DNA of 64,000 bases from Flavobacterium sp. CFS9. GTDB taxonomy: Bacteria > Bacteroidota > Bacteroidia > Flavobacteriales > Flavobacteriaceae. The DNA is taken from positions 5,084,001 to 5,148,000 of the forward strand of contig NZ_AP031573.1 in assembly GCF_041154745.1 (NCBI RefSeq), read 5' to 3'. The notes beneath the pieces are model-generated. The model made no database searches, was not told the DNA's origin, and saw only the letters and a list, made by a program, of their open reading frames with translations. Within the stretch, counting starts at the first letter, position 1. Every line of letters starts with the position of its first letter. Positions 16,904 to 25,788 of this stretch are shown here, piece by piece. Both the position numbers and the translations under genes were made by a program.

Positions 16904-19309
16904 ATGAAGTTTTTATTGTTATTGTTGGCATTCGTTCATTTTTCAGGTTGGTCCCAAAACGGGAATATTAAAGGAAAAGTTACTTTTGAAAATTCTGAAT
17001 CTGCATTTGGTGCCACAGTTACAATTGCCGGAACTCAAAAGTTTGCTTTAGTTGGCAACAACGGTCAATTTGAAATCAAGAATGTTGCTTACGGTTCATA
17101 CACTCTCGAAATTACATCACTTGAGGCTAAAACTAAAACCGTAAACGTAACCTTAAATAGTCCATCAACCCAGGTAAACATCTCGCTAGAAAAATCAAAT
17201 GATCCAAAAGCCTTAAAAGAGGTTGTCGTAAAGAAAAACTCTGTAAAAAAAGAAATCATCAGTAAAGGTTTCTCTGTAAATGTTATAGAAACTAAAGACG
17301 CTGCCACACGAAACCTGCAAACCAATGAATTGCTTGATCGTTCCGCAGGCGTACGAATCCGACAAAACGGAGGTTTAGGTTCAAGCGTAAATTACAATCT
17401 GAATGGAATGTCCGGAAATGCTATCCGAATTTTTATTGACGGAATTCCGCTTTCTACTTATGGTTCTTCCTTTAGTCTTAACAGCATACCACCTGCCTTA
17501 ATCGAGCGCATCGAAGTTTACAAAGGGGTTACCCCGGCAGAACTGGCGGATGATGCCTTAGGCGGAGCTATAAATGTAATTTTGAAAAAAGGTGCTAAAA
17601 ACACGCTGAATGCTTCTGTTTCTTATGGATCTTTCAATACCATTCAGTCCAACTTTAATACAACCTATCGGGACAAATCCGGATTTACCGTAAAAGGATC
17701 GGGCTTTTATAATTACTCAGATAATGATTATGAAGTATGGGGAAGATTCGTTTACAATATCGCACCGGATGGACGTTACGAACTTACACGCGCCAAACGT
17801 TTCGAAAACCGATACAGATCCTATGGAGGAAGATTTGAAGCCGGTTTTACCAATGTAAAATGGGCTGACAATTTTTTAATCGGTATAAATGTCTCTGAAG
17901 ATCACAATCAGATTCAACACGGTCAATTCATGACAAGACCTTATAAGGGACGTTTTTCCGAAGCTGATGCTTCTGTAATAAGTCTGAATTACTCTAAAAA
18001 AGATTTTCTCTTTAAAAAACTTGATTTTTCAACCAATACTGTCTTTAGCAATAAACATGAAGTCGTAAACGATACGGTTAAATGGAATTACAATTGGAAC
18101 GGTGAAAAAGCAATAGGTCTATATGGTGAACCTGTTTTATCCTATACTGGCGCACAGCAAGGTGGTCCAACCATTAATAACATCTCAGAAAATATATTAA
18201 GTTCCAGAAGCGTATTTACCTATAATCTAAATGAATCTAACAGGTTTATATTCAGTAATTTATATTACAAACTGGATAGAAATGAAGATGATTTAATCAA
18301 ACCGGAATTTCAAAAAGATTTTGAAGCAACATTTGATTTGCAAAAAACAGTCACTTCATTAGCCTATGAAATGCAGGCTTTTGAATCACGATTGAGAACC
18401 AATATTTTTGGTAAGTTTTACGAACAAAAAGTAAACCACAGAAAACCGGAATTGGTTACACAAAACGGGCAAACTACCGTTGTAGAAAAAATTACCAAAA
18501 GTGCAACTCCATTATTTGGATACGGACTGGCTACTTCTTACTTTATTACTCCTGAACTAATGATCACGGCATCTGCAGAGAAAGCCATTAGATTAGCAAC
18601 TTCAGATGAAATGTTCGGAAGACCTAGTGAAAATGTACTGGCTAACCCCAATCTAAAACCAGAACAAAGTAACAATTTCAATGTAGGCGTACAATTTGGC
18701 CCCTACGAAATAAGTACACATAAGATTTCAATTGCTGCATCAGGTTTTTCCAGAAATGCCAAAGACCGAATTGTTCGTACTTCTGGTAACAGAGTAAATG
18801 ATGCCATACAAACCCTACCGTTTGAAAACCTGGGGCGTACACAATCTATTGGTTATGAAGCTTCTTTTAATTATAGTTTCAAAGACCGCTTGTTCCTATC
18901 AATGAACATGTCAAAATTTAACTCTTTGTTCAAGATGCAATTTGACGCTAACGGAGGACAGTTATCCAACTATAATAAGCAAATTCCAAATGAGCCTTTC
19001 TTCACCGTAAATGGTAATGTACAGTACAACTTTAAAGAACTGATACAGAAAGATTCACAACTAAGTTTGTATTATAATTTTGGTTACGTAGATCCTTTTG
19101 CTACACTTTGGATTGATGTCGTAAACTCAAAAACACCAGCACAATTTGTGCAGGATTTAGGTTTGAGTTATGCATTTCCTAAAAAACAATTTGTACTAAG
19201 CTTCGATGCTAAAAACATTTTCGATAAACAAGTCTTCGATAATTATGCTGTTCAAAAACCGGGACGCGCTTTTTATCTAAAACTGAATTATACCCTCAAT
19301 AAATTTTAA
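16904..19309 (+). CDS. TonB-dependent receptor, probable ferric-siderophore type (XusA-like)
   Basis: This is an 801-residue outer-membrane receptor. It has a signal peptide, an N-terminal carboxypeptidase-like fold (GNIKGKVTFENSESAFGATVTI), a plug with RSAGVRIRQNGGLGSSVNYNLNG and IEVYKGVTPAELADDALGGAINV, and a beta barrel ending in an aromatic-rich strand. The length and plug resemble siderophore receptors rather than the roughly 1000-residue SusC type. It is followed 21 bp later by a DUF4374 lipoprotein, the arrangement of XusA/XusB in Bacteroides. Transport requires TonB/ExbBD, which are not in the window. Confidence 0.88.
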   Translation: MKFLLLLLAFVHFSGWSQNGNIKGKVTFENSESAFGATVTIAGTQKFALVGNNGQFEIKNVAYGSYTLEITSLEAKTKTVNVTLNSPSTQVNISLEKSNDPKALKEVVVKKNSVKKEIISKGFSVNVIETKDAATRNLQTNELLDRSAGVRIRQNGGLGSSVNYNLNGMSGNAIRIFIDGIPLSTYGSSFSLNSIPPALIERIEVYKGVTPAELADDALGGAINVILKKGAKNTLNASVSYGSFNTIQSNFNTTYRDKSGFTVKGSGFYNYSDNDYEVWGRFVYNIAPDGRYELTRAKRFENRYRSYGGRFEAGFTNVKWADNFLIGINVSEDHNQIQHGQFMTRPYKGRFSEADASVISLNYSKKDFLFKKLDFSTNTVFSNKHEVVNDTVKWNYNWNGEKAIGLYGEPVLSYTGAQQGGPTINNISENILSSRSVFTYNLNESNRFIFSNLYYKLDRNEDDLIKPEFQKDFEATFDLQKTVTSLAYEMQAFESRLRTNIFGKFYEQKVNHRKPELVTQNGQTTVVEKITKSATPLFGYGLATSYFITPELMITASAEKAIRLATSDEMFGRPSENVLANPNLKPEQSNNFNVGVQFGPYEISTHKISIAASGFSRNAKDRIVRTSGNRVNDAIQTLPFENLGRTQSIGYEASFNYSFKDRLFLSMNMSKFNSLFKMQFDANGGQLSNYNKQIPNEPFFTVNGNVQYNFKELIQKDSQLSLYYNFGYVDPFATLWIDVVNSKTPAQFVQDLGLSYAFPKKQFVLSFDAKNIFDKQVFDNYAVQKPGRAFYLKLNYTLNKF

Positions 19310-19330
19310 TATCTAATTTTTTTTAAAACA

Positions 19331-20668
19331 ATGAATATGAAAAAAAATACGTTTAAACTATTTACATGTGGTTTACTTCTAGGTGCATTGTCATTGACAA
19401 CAAGCTGCAGCAGCAATGACGAAAAAAGTGCTGATCCGGTAAATCCGGAAACACCAGATCGTTGGATTACAGTTTCGGGAGCACTAATGCAAGATGCTCC
19501 TGGCGATGGAAACGGTGGAACTATGGTTTATGCTGTAACCAAAAAAAATGCTAAAGATCCAAACTATTCGATTAATGTTTACGCAGACGGAATGCCGGTA
19601 CAATCGAACAGAACAGCTCGTTTGCAATCTTCTGTAGACGGAAAAACTCTTTTCAACATTACCTACACAGGAGCAAACGGAGGAGAATTTATGACCTATA
19701 CCGTGAATGGAGCTAAAAACTTCACACAATCAGGTACGACCGTAAACATTTCTCAATATGCCGGAACATCTCCAAGATGGAATAAACTTTTTGACGGAGA
19801 CAAAACCGGAGTTGCTGTAAATGTAACTAATCCTGTAGTTAAAACAAATCCGGACAAAAGTTACCTGTATACAAGAGGTACAGCTACCGTTCTTGCTCTG
19901 GACCTTAAAGGTATTCGTATTTCAGGATTCAAGCAATATGAACTTCCGTTAACCCCTCAGGAAGAAGCTCAGGGACACCATATTTTCCGTTTAGATGCTC
20001 CTACGATCAACAAAGCAGGAAACAAAGTAATTATCGGAACATGGTTACGTAAAACGAATCCTACTACAGGACAAATTGAAACTGCTTACGACCGTCCGGG
20101 CGCTAAATCTGTTGTAGTAGATTATCCGTCATTAGAAAATCCACAAATCATTACTTCTAAAGTTGGTTTTGGAGATACCAGCGGTTTCCGCAGCTTCAAC
20201 AGCTTCTTAGGAACTGACGGTAACATCTATCAGGCTACTCAAAGAGATACTAACAAAGGATCTTATATCCTAAGAATCAACCAAAACAATCAATACGATG
20301 ACTCATTTGTGATCAGTCTTGATGCTGCATTAGGTATAAAAGGATCTTATATCGATGCCTGGAGATATGCAGGAAACGGAATTGCTTATGTACTATATAC
20401 GCACACAGCTACCGGTGATCAGGGATTTGTTGCAAGAGTAGATTTAAATGCTAAAACAGCTAAAAAAGTAGAAGGCATTACTTATGACGCTGCTATAGAT
20501 TTTGGGCAATACCAAGGTTTTGTAGTGGATGGAAATGAGCTTTACTTAGCGGTTACACCGGTTGGAAAAGACGGAAATATTTACGTGATCGATATCCCAA
20601 CAGGAGCTGTTACTAAAGGAGCTAAACTGGTAAACAAACCTGGAAACCATTATATTGGAGTATTCTAA
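19331..20668 (+). CDS. DUF4374 lipoprotein (XusB-like siderophore-binding protein)
   Basis: This is a 445-residue lipoprotein (lipobox SLTTSC) of the DUF4374 family, a predicted beta propeller (ISQYAGTSPRWNKLFDGDKTG, FRLDAPTINKAGNKVIIGTW, YIDAWRYAGNGIAYVLY). In Bacteroides the DUF4374 protein XusB is surface-exposed and binds ferric enterobactin for delivery to the TonB receptor XusA. The 21-bp spacing behind the receptor gene supports the same role here. The ligand of this copy is not known. The ATG at 19337 is a possible alternative start. Confidence 0.87.
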   Translation: MNMKKNTFKLFTCGLLLGALSLTTSCSSNDEKSADPVNPETPDRWITVSGALMQDAPGDGNGGTMVYAVTKKNAKDPNYSINVYADGMPVQSNRTARLQSSVDGKTLFNITYTGANGGEFMTYTVNGAKNFTQSGTTVNISQYAGTSPRWNKLFDGDKTGVAVNVTNPVVKTNPDKSYLYTRGTATVLALDLKGIRISGFKQYELPLTPQEEAQGHHIFRLDAPTINKAGNKVIIGTWLRKTNPTTGQIETAYDRPGAKSVVVDYPSLENPQIITSKVGFGDTSGFRSFNSFLGTDGNIYQATQRDTNKGSYILRINQNNQYDDSFVISLDAALGIKGSYIDAWRYAGNGIAYVLYTHTATGDQGFVARVDLNAKTAKKVEGITYDAAIDFGQYQGFVVDGNELYLAVTPVGKDGNIYVIDIPTGAVTKGAKLVNKPGNHYIGVF

Positions 20669-20738
20669 AAAAAAACTGCACCAGCAGTAAAAGCACTCAT
20701 AACAATTGTTATTACTTGAGTTTTTTTTTTAATTAAAG

Positions 20739-20775
20739 CATTCCGTTTCAGATTTCTGGAACGGAATGTTTGTTT
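20739..20775 (+). terminator. Terminator after the receptor/DUF4374 genes
   Basis: CATTCCGTT (20739-20747) and AACGGAATG (20760-20768) form a strong stem followed by a T-rich run. A weaker hairpin with a ten-T tail precedes it at 20695-20730. Confidence 0.7.
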
Positions 20776-20795
20776 TTGTTTAAAAATGATTTCTT

Positions 20796-22163
20796 TTAAT
20801 CACCCCCACATCCCCCACATGAAGAACCGCAAGAACTTCCACAAGAAGAAGTTCCGCATGATCCTGAACTGGTAAAATTATTTGAAGAAACCGAATTAGT
20901 ATTGTAATTAATCAATGGCATAAATGAATTTGCTAATAATATATTTCCATAAAGAAAATAATCCCACTCCCAATTCTTTTCAGATGCTGTTACTATCCTT
21001 GCCTTATCTTCAAAAACAGAAGGTATAATAGTTGTAAACATTAAATTTAATACTTGATTGATATAATACAATGAAATTATAACCAAAGGAACAATCGCAA
21101 AGAGTAAAAATGTAATTGGTTTACCTCTCCAAACTCCGGTTATAAATCTGCTAAAACCAATGCTCAACAAGAATCCTAAAACACTCATTACAACGATCAC
21201 TACATTTGCAAATTTTTTCGAATCAAAAATTCTGTTTCTTATTCTGTAAGTTGCCTTCTGAAGCTGCTCAAAAATAGGCTTTTGCAAGGCAATCTTGCAT
21301 AACTCCTGATAAGACATTGGCTCAAAATCTTTCATAATTTCGATAATACAATTCTCATATCGATTTTCAACAAAACTTTCATCAATTAATTCCAATCTAT
21401 CATTTGTTAAAATCTTAATTTTATGAGTTACAATCAAATTATTCACCACTCCATTAACTACAGCATCCAGTTTGTTTTCTCTAAAAAACACCATCTCAAG
21501 TGCCGTAAGATTCTGCAAAATGGAGTTGGACTTAATTGTATCATATAGCGAAAGAAAACTTTTTCGGACATAAAATTTCAAGAATAAAATTACAACTACA
21601 AAAAGCAAAAGATAGACTATAAGAAAATTAGGATTCTTAATTTTTGCTAAAAGCGAAAAGATAACCAAACATACCGGAAATGATAGAGCAATGGTATAAA
21701 TTAAAAAGTTTTTTCTAAGTTTTGAAATTTCATAGCTGCTTCTCTCTAAGTGCAAAGAATCTAATTCATTATGATAATGCCAAATTTCAGCTAACTGCGG
21801 ACCAAAATTAACTTCATAAAGCTCCTTAGTCCTTTCTTTTGCTATTTTAAACTTATCAAATTCTGATCTATTATGAGTTGAAGGAATATGTTCTATTCTT
21901 TTTCCTAATAAATCGCAGAAATCAGAATAAGAATTAGTAAAAATTAAGTGCTGATGCCAGACAATATCAACAATCTCTGAAGGCGAAACCATTTCATTAT
22001 TGGTTGCAGCCAGAAATAGAAACTTTTTATATTCAATTATAGCACTTTGAGTAAAATAAATCGTCCAATGATTCTCTAGTGCTAATCTCGTTGAAAACCC
22101 ATATTGATCATTTGGTTGATCAAAACTAAATGCTAAAACCTTTTCCCAAAGTGTTTTATTCAT
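20796..22163 (-). CDS. TIGR04222-like membrane protein with Cys/Gly-rich tail
   Basis: This is a 455-residue protein. The N-terminal 150 residues resemble the glycine-rich-domain-protein fold, with IVDIVWHQHLIFTNSYSDFC and repeated Trp-His motifs. Two membrane helices lie near residues 150-200 and two more near 315-375. The C-terminus is a low-complexity tail (TSSCGSSCGSSCGGCGGD). This layout fits the TIGR04222 family, whose function is unknown. It stands alone and converges with the DUF4374 gene. Confidence 0.7.
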   Translation of the reverse strand: MNKTLWEKVLAFSFDQPNDQYGFSTRLALENHWTIYFTQSAIIEYKKFLFLAATNNEMVSPSEIVDIVWHQHLIFTNSYSDFCDLLGKRIEHIPSTHNRSEFDKFKIAKERTKELYEVNFGPQLAEIWHYHNELDSLHLERSSYEISKLRKNFLIYTIALSFPVCLVIFSLLAKIKNPNFLIVYLLLFVVVILFLKFYVRKSFLSLYDTIKSNSILQNLTALEMVFFRENKLDAVVNGVVNNLIVTHKIKILTNDRLELIDESFVENRYENCIIEIMKDFEPMSYQELCKIALQKPIFEQLQKATYRIRNRIFDSKKFANVVIVVMSVLGFLLSIGFSRFITGVWRGKPITFLLFAIVPLVIISLYYINQVLNLMFTTIIPSVFEDKARIVTASEKNWEWDYFLYGNILLANSFMPLINYNTNSVSSNNFTSSGSCGTSSCGSSCGSSCGGCGGD

Positions 22164-22557
22164 AAAATCACTTATATTTTAGTTATATTTTGTCAAATTA
22201 AATGCAATATTTAACACGACAAATCTTTAGCTAAAATAACATTATTTCTTTCACAAAAAGCAAGCTTAAAAATTAAATCCAAAAAGTTATATAAGTCCAG
22301 TTAAAAAAAACTTACATTGACTCACCTAACTTCAATATTAAAGAATGAAATGAAATAAATTTGCTAAATTGGTACGATTCATGGCAAAAAACGATCATCC
22401 TCAACAATGAAATTTATACAATGTTTTTTTTATTTTGAACTAAATCATCATTTATAAATATTTTTCAATAGATTTGTGTAATCGATTACAATTACCTTTC
22501 TTATTAATGTTGATTTAAATTTTAACATCAATAAAAAGATCAATAAAAAAACTATAT
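22164..22557. other. Divergent intergenic region upstream of GH28
   Basis: No gene is seen. It separates two divergent genes and contains the promoter/operator pair at 22469-22490. The remainder is AT-rich without a clear repeat. Confidence 0.55.
22469..22490 (+). promoter_or_regulatory. -7 box followed by LacI-type operator
   Basis: TAGATTTG (22469-22476) matches TAnnTTTG and is directly followed by TGTAATCGATTACA (22477-22490), a perfect 14-bp palindrome with a central CG. The same palindrome occurs at 60092-60105 next to the LacI gene of the pectin locus. A repressor bound here would cover the transcription start. Confidence 0.7.
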
Positions 22558-24243
22558 ATGAAAACCAAATCTGTCAATCATTTGTTTTTTACAGCGGTAT
22601 TTTTACTTGTGACCTGTTCCAATCTTACTGCGCAAAATTCAGATACTTATGATACATATAGAGGTATCGAATTTAAAATACCCAAAGTCAATGAACCTAT
22701 AATCCCAAATAATACCGTAAATCTAAAAGATTTTGGGGCTGTAAATGGCGGATATGTTTTAAATACTAAAGCTTTCGCTGATGCCATAGAAGCTGTATCA
22801 AAAAAAGGAGGTGGAAAAGTGATTATTCCACCCGGAATCTGGCTAACTGGCCCAATTATACTAAGAAGTAATCTTGAACTTCATGCCGAAACAGGAGCCT
22901 TAATTAAATTTTCTACCGATAAAAATTTATATCCAATTATTGAAACCAGTTTTGAAGGGCTTAACACCTGGCGATGCATCTCTCCTATTTACGGTAAGAA
23001 TCTGGTAAATGTTGCCTTTACAGGAAATGGTGTGTGGGATGGTTCCGGAGAAGCCTGGAGACAAGTTAAAAAAAACAAACTGACGGAAGAACAATGGAAG
23101 AAATTTATAGCTTCCGGCGGTGTTTTAAATGAAAAGAAAGACAGCTGGTATCCTTCTGAACAATATTTAAAAGGCTCCAAAGGTGCTGATCAGAATGTTC
23201 GTCACGATCTAAAAACAAAAGAAGAATTTGAAGCCATTCACGACTTTCTGCGTCCGGTTTTAGTGAGTATACAAAACAGTAAAAGAGTATTGTTTGATGG
23301 CCCCGTGTTTCAAAACTCACCTGCCTGGAACCTTCATCCGTTTATGGTAGAGGATTTAATCGTTAGAAATATAACCGTTCGTAATCCGTGGTTTTCTCAA
23401 AACGGCGACGGTCTTGATGTCGAATCCTGCAAAAATGTAATTATCGAAAATTCCAGTTTTGATGTGGGTGATGATGCCATCTGTATCAAATCGGGAAAAG
23501 ACAAAGACGGTCGTGATCGTGGGGTTGCCTGCGAAAATATTATCGTTAAAAACAACATCGTTTATCACGGACATGGTGGTGTCACAGTGGGAAGCGAAAT
23601 GTCGGGCGGAGTGAAAAATCTGCATGTCTCCAATTGTACTTTCATGGGAACTGATGTTGGCTTGCGTTTTAAAAGTACCCGCGGGCGTGGAGGAATAGTA
23701 GAAAACATTTATATTTCGGATATTTTTATGACCGATATTCCATCACAAGCCATCTCTTTTGATTTATATTATGGAGGAAAATCCATAGCCGAAACTTTGG
23801 CAGAAGGCGGAAACACCGTAACTACAAAAGCTGTTCCTGTAAGTGAAGAAACACCACAGTTTAAAAACATATCGATTAAAAACATCACCATTAAGGGCGC
23901 ACAGCAAGCAGTATTTCTGCAAGGTTTACCCGAAATGAATCTGGAAAACATTGAAATTTCTAATTTAATTGCCAAAGCAGAAAAAGGTTTCTCGATTATT
24001 GATGCCAATGGAATCAAAATCAACCATGCCAAATTAGACATCGAAAACCCTACCGTATTTGAAATCTACAATACTAAAAATATGTCTTTAAAAAATACGG
24101 AATTTAATTCGACTTCTGCGAAAGCAATTACTATAAACGGAGAAGCCAGCCAAAATATTGAACTGAATTCATCCTCAAAAATAGATTTTTCGAAACAAAC
24201 AACCTTAGGAGTAAATGTTTCTAAAGATGCTGTAAAGTTTTGA
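22558..24243 (+). CDS. GH28 polygalacturonase-family glycoside hydrolase
   Basis: This is a 561-residue secreted beta-helix enzyme that hydrolyses galacturonic-acid linkages in pectin. After a signal peptide (LTAQN) it has the entry motif LKDFGAVNGG. The GH28 catalytic set is present: NGDGLDVES, GDDAICIKSG with the paired Asp, the His in GHGGVTVGSE, and the substrate-binding R-x-K in RFKSTRGRGG. It lies 23 kb from the main pectin locus, between unrelated genes, but its promoter carries the same 14-bp palindrome. It is therefore probably induced together with that locus. Exo or endo action cannot be decided. Confidence 0.92.
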   Translation: MKTKSVNHLFFTAVFLLVTCSNLTAQNSDTYDTYRGIEFKIPKVNEPIIPNNTVNLKDFGAVNGGYVLNTKAFADAIEAVSKKGGGKVIIPPGIWLTGPIILRSNLELHAETGALIKFSTDKNLYPIIETSFEGLNTWRCISPIYGKNLVNVAFTGNGVWDGSGEAWRQVKKNKLTEEQWKKFIASGGVLNEKKDSWYPSEQYLKGSKGADQNVRHDLKTKEEFEAIHDFLRPVLVSIQNSKRVLFDGPVFQNSPAWNLHPFMVEDLIVRNITVRNPWFSQNGDGLDVESCKNVIIENSSFDVGDDAICIKSGKDKDGRDRGVACENIIVKNNIVYHGHGGVTVGSEMSGGVKNLHVSNCTFMGTDVGLRFKSTRGRGGIVENIYISDIFMTDIPSQAISFDLYYGGKSIAETLAEGGNTVTTKAVPVSEETPQFKNISIKNITIKGAQQAVFLQGLPEMNLENIEISNLIAKAEKGFSIIDANGIKINHAKLDIENPTVFEIYNTKNMSLKNTEFNSTSAKAITINGEASQNIELNSSSKIDFSKQTTLGVNVSKDAVKF

Positions 24244-24297
24244 GATTAAAATTTCAATGCAACTAAAAAAAGTTAGAAAGTTCACCAAACTGAAAAT

Positions 24298-24330
24298 AAA
24301 AAGCGCCTCCATAATCTGAGGCGCTTTTCG
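24298..24330. terminator. Bidirectional terminator, GH28 / efflux operon
   Basis: AAGCGCCTC (24301-24309) and GAGGCGCTT (24318-24326) form a perfect 9-bp stem flanked by A on the left and T on the right. It serves the convergent genes on both sides. Confidence 0.85.
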
Positions 24331-24363
24331 TTTCAAAATTTAAAATAATAGAAGCCGCGAAGA

Positions 24364-25770
24364 CTATTTCCATCCGCCACCTAAGGCACGATACAAATCG
24401 ACAACAGCTTGTAATTTTTGCAAATTATCAGTGATCCCGCTTAATTGCGCTGCCAATAAATTTTGCTCTGAAGTTAATACATCAGTATAATTGGTGGCCG
24501 AGCTGTACTCTAAAAGCTGTTGTGTAAAATCTACTGCTTTTTCAAGAGCCTCAATTTGCTTTTGTCTGGATTCTTCTTTTTCAACGGCCATTTCATACGC
24601 ATACAAAGCATTTGAGACCTCCTGCCCTGCTACCAAAAGGCTTTGTTGGAAATCATTCAGTGCCTGAACTTGTTTGGATTGTGCTGTTGTTAATCTTGCT
24701 TTATTCAGTCCCTGATTGAAAATAGGCTGTGTCAAACCTCCTATTAAAGAATAAAAAACAGAATTGGTAAAGAAATCGGTTAGTTGCAGACTCGAAAATC
24801 CACCACTTGCAGTAAGCGTCAAACTTGGATAAAAATAAGTTTTAGCCATATTGGTACTTTCAAACGCAGTGCGGAAATTAAACTCGGCCTGACGAACATC
24901 CGGACGGTTTTCCAGCAATTGTGCCGGCATACCTACCGCAAGATTTTCCGGAACGGTCTGATTCCCCAATGTCCCTCTTTCAATAGCGCCCGGAGCCTGT
25001 CCCAACAAAATAGTAAGAGCATTCTCCGTTTCACGAATACTTCGTTTTAAATCCGGAATCAATACCTCGGCTGCATGCTGATTGGCTTCACTCTGCACCA
25101 CTGCTGCTCCGGTCACTATGGCTCCTTCTTTTAAAGCTTTAATCGTTTCCACATTTTTAATACGGCTTTCTAAAGTCGCTTGGGTAATTTCCAATTGCTT
25201 ATCATACGCTAACAACAAAAAATAGTTATTTGCAATATCAGCGATCAATTGTGTCTGAATGGCTTGTTTTGCAGCATCTGTAGCCAGATAGGCTGCTAAA
25301 GCCGCTCTTTTTGAACTGCTTAATTTTCCCCAAATATCAAGTTCCCAGGAAGTACTCAGACCTAATTTAGAGGTTGTAGTCTCCATATTGATATTGATAC
25401 CCGGCGGTAAATTCAGACTGGCTCTTGATTGTTTGTTAAATGTGGCACCGGCATCAAGATTCAGTGTTGGATAATAAGCCAGTTTGGCCTGACGCAAAAC
25501 AGCTCTGGACTGCACTATATTTTCGATCGCATTCTTTAAATTGAGATTCTGATCTAATCCTTTTTGAATTAAAGCATTCAGTTTTTCGTCTTTAAAAACA
25601 GTCTGCCACGGCATACTTGCCATCGTAGTCGAATCGGCAGTATTTTGATCGCGATACAGCTTATCGGTCGAAATGGTCGACGGACGTTCGTATTTCTTAG
25701 TAATCGAACACGCACTCAACAGTGTCGCTGCCACTACCACAAGAATATATTTATTTGAACTATGAGTCAT
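24364..25770 (-). CDS. RND efflux outer-membrane channel lipoprotein
   Basis: This is a 468-residue TolC/OprM-type outer-membrane factor. The signal peptide ends in a lipobox (TLLSAC). The two long coiled-coil repeats of the family are visible: INMETTTSKLGLSTSWELDIWGKLSS with the following helix, and the LLENRPDVRQAEFNFRTAFESTNMAKTYFYPSLTL segment. It is the third gene of an adaptor-pump-channel operon, 18 bp behind the pump. It forms the outer-membrane exit duct of the efflux complex. Confidence 0.92.
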   Translation of the reverse strand: MTHSSNKYILVVVAATLLSACSITKKYERPSTISTDKLYRDQNTADSTTMASMPWQTVFKDEKLNALIQKGLDQNLNLKNAIENIVQSRAVLRQAKLAYYPTLNLDAGATFNKQSRASLNLPPGININMETTTSKLGLSTSWELDIWGKLSSSKRAALAAYLATDAAKQAIQTQLIADIANNYFLLLAYDKQLEITQATLESRIKNVETIKALKEGAIVTGAAVVQSEANQHAAEVLIPDLKRSIRETENALTILLGQAPGAIERGTLGNQTVPENLAVGMPAQLLENRPDVRQAEFNFRTAFESTNMAKTYFYPSLTLTASGGFSSLQLTDFFTNSVFYSLIGGLTQPIFNQGLNKARLTTAQSKQVQALNDFQQSLLVAGQEVSNALYAYEMAVEKEESRQKQIEALEKAVDFTQQLLEYSSATNYTDVLTSEQNLLAAQLSGITDNLQKLQAVVDLYRALGGGWK

Positions 25771-25788
25771 TTTTTTTAAATTAAATTA

